From the NCBI RefSeq assembly GCF_000143415.4, contig NW_003314267.1:641394-705393 (forward strand): a stretch of 64,000 bases of DNA, in the 5' to 3' direction. The position numbers and the translations under genes are program-made. Shown piece after piece: positions 1-11,486 of this stretch (position 1 is the first letter of the stretch; every line of letters starts with the position of its first letter). The notes beneath the pieces are model-generated. The model was not told the origin of the DNA. It saw nothing but the letters and a program-made list of their open reading frames with translations, and searched no databases. This DNA comes from Selaginella moellendorffii. Taxonomy: Eukaryota; Streptophyta; Lycopodiopsida; Selaginellales; Selaginellaceae.

Positions 1-288
1 ACTCATTTTGGATCTATCTCAGACTCCATCTCGGGTCATCTCGGACTCCATCTCGAACTCCACCACATGTCATGTGTTGGTCCTTTTGGGTCCCTTTTTA
101 GAGCCTCGCTTATTGCTCGCTTCGTGCTCATTCCTTTAGCACTTTGTTGGGAGTCCACTCTCGCTCTTGACTTTTTAAGTCGGAGCTTTTGGTTCAAACG
201 TGTTACACTTGTTTGGCCTTCGCTTCGGCCACTTCCATGTGGCACCCTTTTGGCTCCACTTTGGGGCCTAGGGATTTTGTGTCTCACA
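1..288 (-). mobile_element. Family N element A, 3' LTR remnant
   Basis: The window opens inside an LTR read on the minus strand. Its outer end lies beyond the window; its inner end is the GTCTCACA terminus at 288. The first 60 bases are the TCGGACTCCATC-type minisatellite found in all N LTRs, and 66-288 match the start of the solo LTR at 24298 in reverse. A purine-rich tract (read on the minus strand) follows immediately at 289-299, as expected before a 3' LTR. No gene is present; open frames here are by-products of the repeat. Confidence 0.8.
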
Positions 289-3200
289 ACTCCACCACCC
301 ATAAACAAAGTTCGATATCCTCATCGAATGATAAACTATTTTATAAAGTAATACCAACATGTATTATCCTTTCCATTCTTGGCACCTTGCCAATATTTGT
401 CAATGGTTTGATATTGAAGGCTCACCATGCTTTGCCCATCCTCTAAGGAGCATAGTCTCTCCAACTTAGAGACTCATTCGACCACTTGTGGTGGTTCTTT
501 CCTTTTATTGGTTTAATTCTGGCTAAATTTGTTAGAGACACCTTCTCTAACTCAATCCCACTACTCATTCTTGAGTAGTCTCAATTTTCATTGATATAAG
601 CTTTGCACTTTGGAACTTGTAATCTTGACTTCTCGAAGTCAATTTCCTGGGTATCTTCGTGTGCAACTCCACTTCCCCATCCTAGGAAGTTCTCTACTTG
701 AGGGCACTATCATCCTCTCTTCTATTTCGTGCCAACCTCAACACTAAGTTCCAGTTATCATAACTTGTGCTAGGGCTGTCCACAGCCCCATCATTTGGCT
801 ACCTTACCGCTCTTTCCTTTGGAGCTTCCCCTTTTGCCAAATCGGAGCAATTGGAAATTTATCCTTGGAAACACATTGCCTTTCCCACAATCCGTTAACA
901 TCCAACACATTAGTGTTCCTCGGCTAACTTTGCCATCTAGATTTCTTACAATGAATCCCATGGCCCAAACTTGGCCACTTATCTTTTGCTCCTATCTGGT
1001 TATTGTTGCACCAAGCAACATAGGCTCAGATATCTCCATCCTTGAGGTATTCTTTCGGTTCCATGGCAAAAGCTCCATTTTGCCAAGTCCAGAGGGTGCT
1101 CACCCCTAGTAGGTCTCTTTAGCATTTTCTGCTGTGGGCCCCAGCGATGGCTCAACTTTGTGACCCTCCTATGGGTCTCTTCTAGAGACTACTTTCTTTG
1201 GACTTTCTATGCCATCACCTTGACACAGGTCATTCCCCTTAGGTGTTCATCCCACTTGGTCACCTTGACCAAGCCATGCCATCATCAATAGTTCAAATCA
1301 ACACTTTGAACTAGGAACCTTATTCCTTAACCTCACAAGGACCTTATACTCTCAGTAAGGAGACTGGCTTAGGCACACCGCCAAGTGGGGGATGCCCTGG
1401 AGTCGTGATGCATGGTTAGATTACTTAGTGTGGCTTGGCATATCTAACTTAAACACTTTAGTGTGAGTGGCACCAAGGACGTGGTGAATGAGATGGGGAC
1501 ACCCAGTCTCAGTTGCTATGGACCCTTAGCTGGAAGGGTTGACTTGGGTGCACCGCCAAGTGTGGGGGATGCCCCCGGGGTCATGGTGAACAACTTAAAG
1601 GTCTGGGAGGCCTAGTACCTATTAGCAAACCTATTAAGGTGACTAAGGTTAGATCACTAGATGATCTTATGGCTAAAAACAAGGCCATGACCACCGAAAA
1701 ATGAGTGTCCTCATATTTCAAACCATCACTGCACCCTAGTGAGTTGGGATTCAAACTCAAGCACTAGAGGGTCAGGACTCGAACCCAACCTCGGTATATG
1801 CATCTACGGAAGGCATCATCCAAGATACCTGGCATGACTCCCCACGCTGGTGCACCAACTTATAGTTAAAGCGTGCTACAAATCACAACTTAGGAACCTA
1901 GTTCCTTTGCACTGCCAAGTCCTCTCATTTGACAAATTTGTGATCATGCATGGACTCTCAGTAAGGCCACCCTTTTTGAAGTTGGCACCTTCACTAGGGG
2001 ATTTGTTCCTCTGACTTGTCAATTTCACTTAGCAAGTCATCCGACCAACATAACATGGTTTCATGCACAAGCGTGAAAGTCCTTGACCATCAACTTTCAT
2101 TCAAAGCCATCCCTTTGAGCACTCAGGAGTTGCTTCTCTAACCTTGATAGCCTTGCGTTATGGCAAGCTTCAAGGCCACGCTTTTACTAAGCCATTCTGA
2201 TTTCGTGCGTTCTATGAACCATTTACACTTGGCTTTCTAAGTACTAAACTACCTAGAATTGTCTTTAGGAACCTTTGAATGAACTCTATTCCTTAGCTTA
2301 CTAAGGCTTCTCCTTTCGCAAACTTTTTAATTGTCATATGGTCTAACATGGACAATTCCATGCCTTAGACTCTCCATAGCATCACGGTTGTTAGTAACAA
2401 TATGCTTGAGCACCCACTTGATTCTCCACTCCCAACTGGCATAACCACTCTTGGTTATGCAATTCGATTTTTATGGTTTGGTTCTATCCCCTTACTACTT
2501 GCTTTTGGCCTCACACCTTTCCTTTAGTTATTCTCCTATAGACTAGGAGGATAGTTTTGCACTTTCTACTATGCCATAACAAGTATTCTTAAAGATGAAC
2601 CTACTCGATAGCCTAGGGAGTGGTTCCTCAATTCAGGTATGCTCAACTTATAATCCCATGCATTGGGATTAACGTTACTACTTATGGGCTTTTATATGCC
2701 CATCACTAGCCTTGCCAAAATTCCATTTTGGCTTTGTCCAATTCAGGTAGACAGTCTTCTTCTGTCTCCGCGACCTTGGACATTTGGATAGTACCTTCTA
2801 TCTATCATTCGTTAGGGACTTAGTCCCTTGGGACTTATCTATTACTTTCGCGATATTAAACACCATCTCCTGGTGTTCTAGAGTGTTTGGGTGTCCTAAT
2901 GATGGCCTCCTTGACAATGAATATTTCTTTTTACGACATTGACTCACTATATTGCAACATAAGCAATTTATCCCCCGTAAGGGTATATCTAACTTCCTTA
3001 TGCCATTAAGAAGTCTTGGGTAACTACTTTCTATCCATTTAACCAATTATCTTACACTTTTTACTTAGTTGCCTCATAGTTGTCAAGTCTTACAACTCTT
3101 TGATTGGTGCTTCCATACCTCCATCATTATCTGGGTCACCACACTCCAATCGCATGCCTTCCAGTTTAGGCTATGCCATTCCCATTTCCATTAGGATTCC

Positions 3201-4315
3201 TTTGGAAAGGGGTTCTCATTACCTTGCCAACTTGACCTCAAGGCATCACGCCTTGGCACATTTGGTGTCTCCACACTATCAACTCTACAAGCCTACTTTT
3301 ACGATACTTTCCACTTGTGTTTGGGTCTTTGCCAAGACCAAAGCAATCATTTCTCATACCAATTATCAGTTAGCACTGCACCATAGTGTTCACACACAAC
3401 TCTATACCAAAGTTGCTTTCTTTTGGGAACACCTTTCCCATGACTTTAGTATGGCACATTCTGGTATCGATGAGATACCTTTTGTTCTCATACTTGGATC
3501 CTATAATCCTTCCATCTTTTGTGAGGTACAACACACCTCAGTGCAAATGCTTCCATCAATCCTTGACTCTAGGATCATTCCTTGACTCTATTTGAGTCAT
3601 TTAGCTTTTTGGACTTTGTTACCCGTGAGGTTTTATTTTTGAGGTGCCAGCTCACTAGAATACAACTTTTTGTATTCAGGTCCTACTCACAAGAACCATC
3701 TTTGCAAGTGTTACTCCAATACTTGATTTTGTTTTCTAGGGGCAACCTTTTGCCCCTTATGACCACTTGTCCATGTGATGAGAATACCAACTCATCCTCT
3801 AAGTACACCCCTAACTCCTTGGGTTGTTCCAGCATTTATTAGATGTAACCCCAACTACCATTTCAAGGACTTGTGTCCTCTTCCGTATTTAACCTCCCAC
3901 GGTCATTAATTTTGATCTCAAATTTATGAGCACCAGCCTCAACTATATGAGGATAATCTTGTGACTCCTTTATCATTTTGGAGTTTGCATCTTTATTGTG
4001 ATCCCAACTAGAGTTGTTTACCACAATTATATTAGCCAGTTTGTTAAGTCAAATGCTCATCTGCATCACATCCTCAACTCTCTGAGGAAACCTCATACTA
4101 TTCCCAAGATCCCAAACTCATTCTCTTACTGGCCCCTTTTCTATCCACCACATTGCACATAAGTTCACGCATGAACTTGAGTGGAGAGCTATGTCCTCTC
4201 AACATACAACTCCTCGAGGATAGATATATACCTAGAACTTTCCAATTCCAATACAAGTGGTGATATACTTGGCTACCAATAAGAGTCGGACTAAGGAACA
4301 GCTCTGATACCAAGT
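289..4315 (-). mobile_element. Family N element A, non-coding internal region
   Basis: This is 4.0 kb between a polypurine tract (289-299) and a tRNA-type primer site (4301-4312). It is collinear, in reverse, with the internal part of element B (37404-42202): for example 1020-1090 matches 41400-41470. I find no gag, protease, RT or integrase motif in any frame, so the element looks non-autonomous (LARD-like) and would need enzymes from another element. One open frame at 3100-3585 (161 codons) runs antisense to the element and a decayed version is visible in element B; I do not regard it as a proven gene. Confidence 0.75.
4301..4312 (-). other. Primer-binding site, initiator-Met tRNA type
   Basis: Read on the minus strand this is TGGTATCAGAGC, the standard plant primer-binding site complementary to the 3' end of tRNA-iMet. 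It lies three bases inside the LTR end at 4316, which fixes the orientation of element A. Confidence 0.85.
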
Positions 4316-5629
4316 TGTAAGCGACTAAATTTTCCATTCTACTTTAGTCACTTAACCACATTTTTGACCACTTAGAAGAATTTCACTCACAACCTCCATA
4401 AGTTCTATTTTAGACTTAGGGACTTGCTAGCCCTAAGAATGGCATCCATGCCACTCAACTATTGCACTTGGTCCAAGTGCTCCACGTGTCTGATCTCATG
4501 ACCGACACCCCAAGGTACCACTGACATATCAGCCCATTACGCTAAGGCTATGCTCATTCACCTTGGTTACACTAGTGGTCTGACACCACCTACATCACAA
4601 TCCCGTCTCTCCAAGACTGAGCCATTTTTCCATGAGTGATCATCCCAAATCCACTCCTTAGCATCCTTAGGATGCCTACAGGCATGGGGAATAGCCTTCC
4701 CCAATATCCCTTTTCCGGTCCCCACTAAATCCCTATCTACCCATGGCCGTGTTCGCTAACACTGCCACTAGATCGAGGCCTACAGGCCCGACCACTAAGT
4801 CCCACGGTCCTTTGGGACTTCCTCACCACACGACTGTATCCTTGGTCACTACACCAGAGGACTACTCCTCTTTCTTTTCACAGTCTAAGCCTTTGGGATA
4901 ACATATCGGAACACTGTGGCCCTACACAAGCCTCATGGGTACTCTCCCCGCCTTCCACGTTTAGGTGCTCTAGCCATGGAGCTAGAGTGAGGTTTTGTTG
5001 AACCACGCTAGATATCCAAGTAGGTAATGCCACCCACGAAGCATCAACCATTTGATTTCCCGGGGGAGCTAGAGCTAGCTCTTGAACACTTCACCAAGAT
5101 AATTTGTTTGTTTGTCTATATTCACTTTAGCTTTGGACTCCTTAATGGATATATTATCACCCAACACATGTGCATAGCTTTCTTGGGTCACACTGGCCTT
5201 TCTTGGCCAAATTGGCTTCACTGGGGTCCAAACCCCCCACATTCTCCCTACTATACTTTTGGAACCCCCCCTCTGTGTTGGGGAACAATCACTTTGGGCT
5301 TTCACCCAATAGTCTGTATTAGTATTTGGATTTGGATTTGGATTTGGACTCGGACTCGGACTCAGACTCAGACTTGAACTTGGACTCGAACTCAAACTTA
5401 GACTCAATCTCAGTCTTGGTCTCGGTTCCATCTTAGACTCCATCTCAGGTCCATTTTGGACTCCATCTTGGGTCCACTTCGGACTCCATCTCGAACTCCA
5501 TCTCGGACTCCATCTCGGGTCCATCTCGGACTCCATCTCAGGTCTATCTCGGACTCCATCTTGGACTCCATCTCGAGTCCATCTCAGACTCCATCTTAAA
5601 TCCATCTTAGACTCCATCTCGGATTCCAT
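4316..5629 (-). mobile_element. Family N element A, 5' LTR, truncated
   Basis: The LTR begins with the terminus TGTAAGCGACTAA at 4316 and matches the solo LTRs at 24298-25985 and 46989-48550. It breaks off inside its minisatellite at about 5629, so the outer part of the LTR is missing. The sequence beyond is a misplaced piece of N internal region, so this end was rearranged after insertion. Confidence 0.75.
5321..5629 (-). repeat. LTR-borne minisatellite (GGACTCCATCTC units)
   Basis: A tandem array of degenerate 12-bp units GGACTCCATCTC mixed with GGGTCCATCTC. It is preceded by a 6-bp array based on GGACTC and GGATTT at 5326-5400. It is the same satellite as 24520-24990 and 35970-36400, read in reverse, and is an integral part of the N LTR. 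Confidence 0.85.
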
Positions 5630-5817
5630 CTTAGGAAGTTCTTTACTTGAGGGCACCCTTATCCTCTTTTCTATTTTATGCCACCCTAGACACTAAGTTC
5701 TATTTATCTATAATTTATGCTAGGGTTGTCCATGGCCTTATCATTTGGCTACTTTGCCACTCCCTCCTTTGAGGCTTTCACATTTGCCAAATTAGTATTT
5801 AAGAATCCATAGACTCT
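5630..5817 (-). mobile_element. Displaced fragment of family N internal region
   Basis: From the tract TTAGGAAGTTC onward this stretch matches 681-850 of the same window in the same orientation, that is, a second copy of N internal DNA. It is joined to the LTR minisatellite on its left and to a truncated G1 LTR on its right. Neither junction has a target-site duplication, so it is rearrangement debris. Confidence 0.65.
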
Positions 5818-6127
5818 ATCAAGATCAAGACTGGAAAATGCAAAAGACAAAGAGAAAAGCTAGTGAATAACAAAGAAGAGGCCTTAGACTGGTGTTGATT
5901 CAGATTGTGGAGAAATGGAACAAGGCTAACCTATATATACTATAGGTTGATGAAGCTCCACCACTCTTGGATCGAGGACGGCCCAAATATAGTTGAGGTT
6001 GAGGAGGCGCCACATCATCATCAAGAATGTGGCTCGAGACTCAGGAATCGTATGGGAAATCAAGAGTCAGGAATAGGGAAGTGTCTCGAGAGTCAGGAAT
6101 GTGGCAAGAATTGGGGGATTCCTGACA
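5818..6127 (-). repeat. G1 3' LTR (outer end truncated)
   Basis: Matches 10956-11307 but starts at the CAAGATCAAGACTGG motif, with the first 14 or so bases of the LTR replaced by foreign sequence. It ends in GGGATTCCTGACA at 6127. It lacks a short stretch around the repeated GAGTCAGGAATG motif that the other copies carry. Confidence 0.88.
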
Positions 6128-6138
6128 TCACCCCCTCC

Positions 6139-9100
6139 TCAAGAACGAGTGGAACGAGGACGTGAATGAGAACGAGGAGGAGGATGAGATGGGCAGCGAG
6201 GGACAAGAGATGGAAAAAAAGAATGAGGACTGGGACGAGAAGGATAGCGGCGGTGGAAGTCCTGAACAAGGTCAGAAGAATGAATCAGGTTGTCCGCAGG
6301 TTCCCAAGTGCGTTCTTCAGGTCCATAACCCTTCCAGTCGACTAGATAGTAGAGTTTAAACCGTGAGATCTTGGAATCAAGGATGTCCTGAACCTCGTAC
6401 TCAAACCCATCCTCGAGCTGCACTGGTGGAGGCAGAGGAATGACCCGATTTGGAATAGGACTGGGAATATAAGGCTCAAAGAGGGAGGAGTGAAAAACGG
6501 GGTGAATTTGATATGAGGAGGGAAGTGCAAGGCGATAAATGATAGGATTAATGATGGCAGTGATAGGGAAAGGACCGAGGCATTTGAAATCAAGTTTGGG
6601 ACATGGCCTGGTAGTGGAGATATTTCGCCTGAGGAGCCAGACTTTATCCCCAATATTGTAAGGGGGACAATCCTGACGATGGACATTGGCAAATGTTTTG
6701 TGAGATTCCTGAGCACGATGGAGGTGGAAGGAGATGGAGTTGTGGATTTCCTGGAGGTTGGAGACAAATGTCTCAGAGCGGGGATTAGAATGAGAGGATT
6801 CAGGTGGAGAAGGAAGTGAGAGATTGAATCGGGGATTTCGGCCAGAGTTCGCAAAGAAGGGGGAAACTCGAAGAGAGGAGTGAACAGAGTTGTTATAGGA
6901 GAACTCAGCAAGGGGAAGGATATCGAACCAGTCATCCTGATGATAGTTGATGAAGCACCTCAGGAAGTGTTCCAACGTCTGAATCATTCGCTCGGACTGT
7001 CCATCAGTTTGAGGATGATACGCCGAAGAGAGGTTGGCCTTCACTCCAAGCAGCTGCAGAAACCGTTGCTAGAAATGAGAGATGAATTGAGGTCCCCGAT
7101 CCGAAACCACATCTGCAAGAATCCCATGAAATCGGAAAATTTCCCTGAATACCAGTTTTGCCATGTCCTCGCTCGAAAAATCCTTGGTACACGGTAGGAA
7201 GTGCGCCATCTTTGTGAAGCAATCCACCACGACTAAAATGCTGTTGAAGCCTCCAGAACTTGGGAGATCACTCAAGAAATCCATAGAGATGGATTCCCAA
7301 GGACTTTAAGGGACCGGGAGGGAACGAAGCAAACTTGAAGGAAGGTGGCGAGGTACCTTATTTCGGGCGCAAGTGTCACAGGAGGTAACAAAAGCTTTGA
7401 TGTAGTCGTCCATGTGAGGCCACCAAAAGTCTCGTGCAACCAGCTCATAGGTTTTTGCAATGCCGAAGTGACCAGCAGTCGGGCTATCGTGGCACGCCAT
7501 CAGGACCAACCGTCGAGCATCACCTTCAGGAACATAAAGCTGCTCCCCACGGTACAACAAGCCATCTAAGAACTCGAACTTGTCAAATCGCCAGCAATTG
7601 GGAGTCACTGGGTGTCCAGCCTGAAGATGGGGGAAAATGTCGTTGGTGAGGTCATCCGATTGAAGATTGTTTCTGATCGCATCCATCAAGGAGGAGTCCT
7701 GAGGGGCCAGGGAAATTGCCATAACTTGAAGCCGATCAAAACCAAGGATAACTTGATCTTGTTGATCGAAGGCAGGATTACTAGGCTTGAGACTGAGATA
7801 GGAGCGCCTTGAAAGAGCATCAGGAAGGTCTTGAAGCTTTCCAGGTCTGTACTTGATAACAAAGTCAAACCAACTCAGGAATTGTGCCCACCTTGCTTGA
7901 CGATGGCTCAAAACTCGGGAAGTGGCAAAGTACTCGAGATTTTTGTGATCCGTCCAGACTGTTGTTTGATGGCCTGCCCCCTCCAAGAAACGGCACCACT
8001 CTCCAAAGGAATCCACGATGGCAAGGAATTCCTTGTCGTGGATTTCGTAATTGATCTCTGCAAGCTGGAATTTTCGAGAATGGAAAGCGACTGGATGAAG
8101 TTCTTGATCCGCTCCGAGTTGAGATAGCACAGCACTGATGGCAAAGTCAGAGGCATCAGCCTCGATGAAGAAAGGTTGTGAGGGATCAACGTGGATCAAG
8201 AAGGGAGCAGAACTGAAGGCCGCCTTTTGTGTGTCGAAGGCCTGCTGGGCACCAGCAGACCAAGAGAAGGGAACATCCTTGCGAGTGAGATGCGTGAGAG
8301 GAAGGACAATGTCAGAGTATTGATCAATGAATTTGCGGTAGAAGTTGGCGAAGCCAAGGAAAACCTGAACGTCTGACATTGATTGTGGAGGCTCCCATTT
8401 GAGAATAGTCTTAACTTTGGTAGGATCCATCGTGATACCCTCAGGAGTGACAATGTACCCAAGGAACTCCACAGACTGTTGATCGAAGGAACATTTCTCA
8501 AGCTTCGCGTATAGGCCGTGTTTTCGCAGCTTCGCCAGCACCTTGCGTACATGTTCATTGTGCTCCTCTTGAGTTTTCGAGTAGATGAGGATGTCATCAA
8601 GGTAGACGATCACCATCTGATCAAGAAACTCCCGAAAGACGTCGTTTGCCATGTGTTGGAAAACTGCTGGAGCATTTGTCAAGCCAAATGGCATGACAGT
8701 GTACTCGAAGTGGCCATAGCGGGTTCGGAACGCAGTCTTCCATTCATCACCAAGCCGGATCCAGATCAAGTTGTATGCTCCACAAAGGTCAATCTTAGTG
8801 AAGAAGCGGGCACCGCCGAGGCGTTCCAATAGGTCTGAGAGCAAGGGCAGCGGATAACGGTTCCGAACAGTCACCTTGTTCAAACCTTGGTAGTCGATGA
8901 CTAGCCACAAACTCCCATCCTTCTTCTTGACAAAGAAGACAGGCGCTCCAGCCGGGGACTGCAAATGCTGAATATACCCCAAGGCAAGGTTCTCATCCAC
9001 GTAATCTTTGAGGGCCTGAAGCTCGGACGGGGATAACCTGTAGATAACCCCCCACGGAGATGATGCTCCTTCCTGTAAATCAATGGGACAGTCATAAGGC

Positions 9101-9978
9101 CAATGAACAGGCAGTACACTAGCTTTTTTCTTGTCAAACACATCCCCAAAATCATGATACTTCTCAGGAAGACTAATAGGAGAAACATGCAAAGCAAAAA
9201 GAAAAATAGGTTCTTCATGAAGAAGTTCTTGCATAGTGATTGTGGAGATAGGAAGAGGTGTATTACTAAATGGAATGATGAGACGAGGATACTGTCCAGT
9301 GTAACATGGAAGAGAGGAAAAAGAAGAGGGTGAAAAATTCGTAGAGTCAGGAATAGATCCCCGATTTGAGTTTAGGGAACTTTTCCTGATTCGGACTCGA
9401 TGAACAGCAGGGGAAGCCCTGGAAGATGGTGATGTGGGAGAGACAAGCTGTAATTCCTTCCAACAGATCTGAGGCTGATATAATTGGAACCAAGGGAGGC
9501 CAAGCACCACAAAGGAGGACTTGCTGTTGATGATGTTGAAGGCAGTATCGGTGACGATGGACCCGATGTGTACTCAAATGGGCAATGTTTCCCTAAGTCC
9601 AGAAGAGGGAGACACAAAATGCCTGCCAATACCTTCAACCCGCAGATCCCGTATGGTAGGAGAAAGAGGAACGTGATGTCGGGCAACAAAGTCTGTGTCC
9701 ATGAAGCAGGAAGTTGCACCCAAGTCCAGTAGCGCCAGAGCCTTGAGTCCTGATTGTCCGGTGAAAGAAAGGAGACATGGGACGTGGAAGTTGCGGGAAT
9801 TGGTGGTGGCTTTGATGAAAGGTGGTGAGGAGCTTGATAAAGAAGAGAAGTGATTTTTATTCGGGGAGTCCAAACAGACAGCTCTTACTCTGTTTGGACA
9901 AGGTCGTTTCCCGACTGCAACAGAGGTGGACTTTGAGGCAGAGTGAACTCGAGCAGTCGGGGAGGCTTTTTGGGTCAC
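6139..9978 (-). pseudogene. pol: G1 pol: protease, RT, RNase H, integrase, chromodomain
   Basis: The best preserved block is 9510-7306 (734 codons). It has the RT motifs MPFGLTNAP and YLDD, the RNase H signatures IEADASDFA and WTDHKNLEYF, and the zinc-binding part of integrase (HFGIAKTYE, CDTCARNK). The integrase core follows with its Asp, Asp and Glu (VVVDCFTKM, VVSDRGPQF, DGQSERM), then a chromodomain (YLVDWKGYGPEERTWEP) whose aromatic residues are present. Defects: TGA at 9574, TAA at 7306, TAG near 7069 (a Trp codon in G2), and protease motif LLDLGA where G2 has LLDSGA. The product would copy RNA and integrate the DNA; this copy is dead. Confidence 0.9.
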
Positions 9979-10142
9979 ACAGCTGCTTTGTGATTAGGAT
10001 CAGCACAGTAGAGGCAAAGATTATGAGATATTCGATGTTGCTTCTCAGCAGGACTCAACTTCCCTCTAATGAGTCGGGGAGTACCAGAAATATCCATCGG
10101 GACCAAAGCAGTAGGTTCAGGAGTATGCCCTGAAGACTCAAG

Positions 10143-10856
10143 CTAGGATTCCTGAGTCTGGGATGGGAAAACGGCGGCACGGCGACTTTCCTGACGACGT
10201 TCAAAGAGACGATTGTCGCATCGAACAACTTTGTTAATGGCGTCTGACAAGTCCGTGGGATCCTCCATGGTGAGCAACAAATCCTTGACACCGTTGTTGA
10301 GGCTGAAACGAAATTGATCAATCAGGGCCCGCTCATCCCACTGAGTGTCCAAGACAAGGAGTTGGAACTTTGCAGCATATATCGAGGCAGGACGAGACCC
10401 TTGAGAGAGACGTCTCATCTTTGTGGTGGCAGCCCGAACCCGATCCGTCCCGCCAAAACATGCTTCGAGCTTCTCCTTGAACAATTGAAGATCCATCAGC
10501 TCCGGAACTACGACCCCTTCCATGCTCTTCTCCAGGAGAGGAGAAAACCATGACAAAGTTGCACCTTTGAGCAACGTCCTAATCGCACCGATTTGAGACT
10601 CGGGAGTGGGGTACTGCCGATGTTGAAGTGCGAAGATCAGCTCCATCTAGTTCAGGAATCCGCGAATCTCCGAATGTTTCCTTGAAAATTTCGCTGGGAA
10701 ACTCACATTCGGTTCAGGAACTTTGCTGGATCCTTGAGCCAAAAGTGAAGCAAGCTTCTGCTGCATGTGAAGAAGGGTCACCTTCAGCTCGGTATTCTCA
10801 AACTGGATTTTTGCAAGGACTTCAGCAAGGAAATTAGGATGGCTTGGAGAATCCAT
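10143..10856 (-). pseudogene. gag: G1 gag
   Basis: The start codon at 10856 opens a frame with a leucine/glutamine-rich N-terminal helix and then a retrotransposon capsid domain (GATLSWFSPLLEKS, FKEKLEACFGG, YAAKFQLL, DERALIDQFRFSL). A TAG interrupts it at about 10646 where G2 has Gln. A second TAG at 10143 is shared with G2. Beyond it lies the zinc knuckle, whose last cysteine codon is TGA in this copy. The role would be packaging element RNA into particles. Confidence 0.85.
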
Positions 10857-10938
10857 TGGAAAAGAAGAAAGAAAAAAGGGGGAAAAAAGGCAAAGGCAAT
10901 CAAACAATCAAAACGAGCTAAAGCAAAAAACAAAAAAA

Positions 10939-10953
10939 CACAATCTGAATCAA
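10939..10953 (-). other. Candidate self-primer binding site of G1
   Basis: Two bases inside the 5' LTR, on the sense (minus) strand, lies TTGATTCAGATTGTG. It does not begin with TGG and fits no tRNA 3' end that I can name. It is the exact complement of the sense-strand CACAATCTGAATCAA at 11060-11046 inside the LTR, about 30 bases after the TATA box. That is the layout of Tf1-type self-priming. Confidence 0.7.
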
Positions 10954-10955
10954 AC

Positions 10956-11307
10956 TGTCAAGACCCCCAACAAGATCAAGACTGGAAAATGCAAAAGACA
11001 AAGAGAAAAACTAGTGAATAACAAAGAAGAGGCCTTAGACTGGTGTTGATTCAGATTGTGGAGAAATGGAACAAGGCTAACCTATATATACTATAGGTTG
11101 ATGAAGCTCCACCACTTTTGGATCGAGGACGGCCTAAATATAGTTGAGGTTGAGGAGGCGCCACATCATCATCAGGAATGTCTCAGGAATCGTACGGGAA
11201 ATCAAGAGTCAGGAATAGGGAAGTGTCTCGAGAGTCAGGAATGTGGTCTTCAGGTCAGGAATCTAGCGAGAGTCAGGAATGTGGCAAGAATTGGGGGATT
11301 CCTGACA
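10956..11307 (-). repeat. G1 5' LTR
   Basis: A 352-bp terminal repeat with TGTCA/TGACA inverted ends. It contains a TATATATAGG box on the minus strand (11090-11081) and, downstream, the sequence complementary to the primer site. It abuts minisatellite DNA at 11308. Confidence 0.92.
11059..11090 (-). promoter_or_regulatory. G1 LTR promoter (TATA box and inferred RNA start)
   Basis: On the minus strand TATATATAGG starts at 11090. A start 30-31 bp downstream, the usual spacing, falls at 11060-11059, exactly where CACAATCTGAATCAA begins. The RNA start is inferred, not seen. The same layout occurs in G2 (TATA at 19923-19914, complementary segment 19893-19879). Confidence 0.6.
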
Positions 11308-11486
11308 GACCCGAGATGGAATCTGAGATAGAGTCCGAGATGGAGTCCGAGATACCCGAGATGGAGTTCGAGATGGAGTTCGAGATGGACTCGAGATGGA
11401 GTCTGAGATGGAGTCCGAAATGAAATCCAAGATGGACCCGAGATGGAGTCCGAGATGGAGTCCAAAATGGATTCGAGATGAAATCC
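11308..11486 (+). repeat. Minisatellite fragment of an N LTR
   Basis: Degenerate GAGATGGAGTCC units in the plus orientation directly beside the G1 LTR, ending where a Q-type LTR begins. It is opposite in orientation to the array at 5321-5629 and has no LTR ends of its own. Confidence 0.75.

Larger units (their letters stand above)
5818..11307 (-). mobile_element. G1: Ty3/gypsy chromovirus, nearly full length, defective
   Basis: A minus-strand LTR retrotransposon. In sense order it has a 5' LTR (11307-10956), a primer site (10953-10939), gag, protease, RT, RNase H, integrase, a chromodomain, a polypurine tract at 6128-6141 and a 3' LTR (6127-5818). Its reading frames are interrupted by several stop codons, so it cannot make a full polyprotein. 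The 3' LTR lacks about 14 bases at its outer edge, so no target-site duplication can be read. G2 (14585-20175) is a close relative with different flanks, which makes them separate insertions. Confidence 0.92.

Noticed and set aside
5075..5656. A 193-codon frame with Met-Glu-Ser repeats
   Set aside because: It reads the same LTR minisatellite, and no similar protein frame is preserved between LTR copies.
6342..6935. A 197-codon frame inside the G1 integrase region, also open in G2
   Set aside because: It overlaps the integrase/chromodomain frame on the same strand in another register. It is Leu/Pro/Ser-rich and without motifs, and it stays open only because the two copies are so similar.
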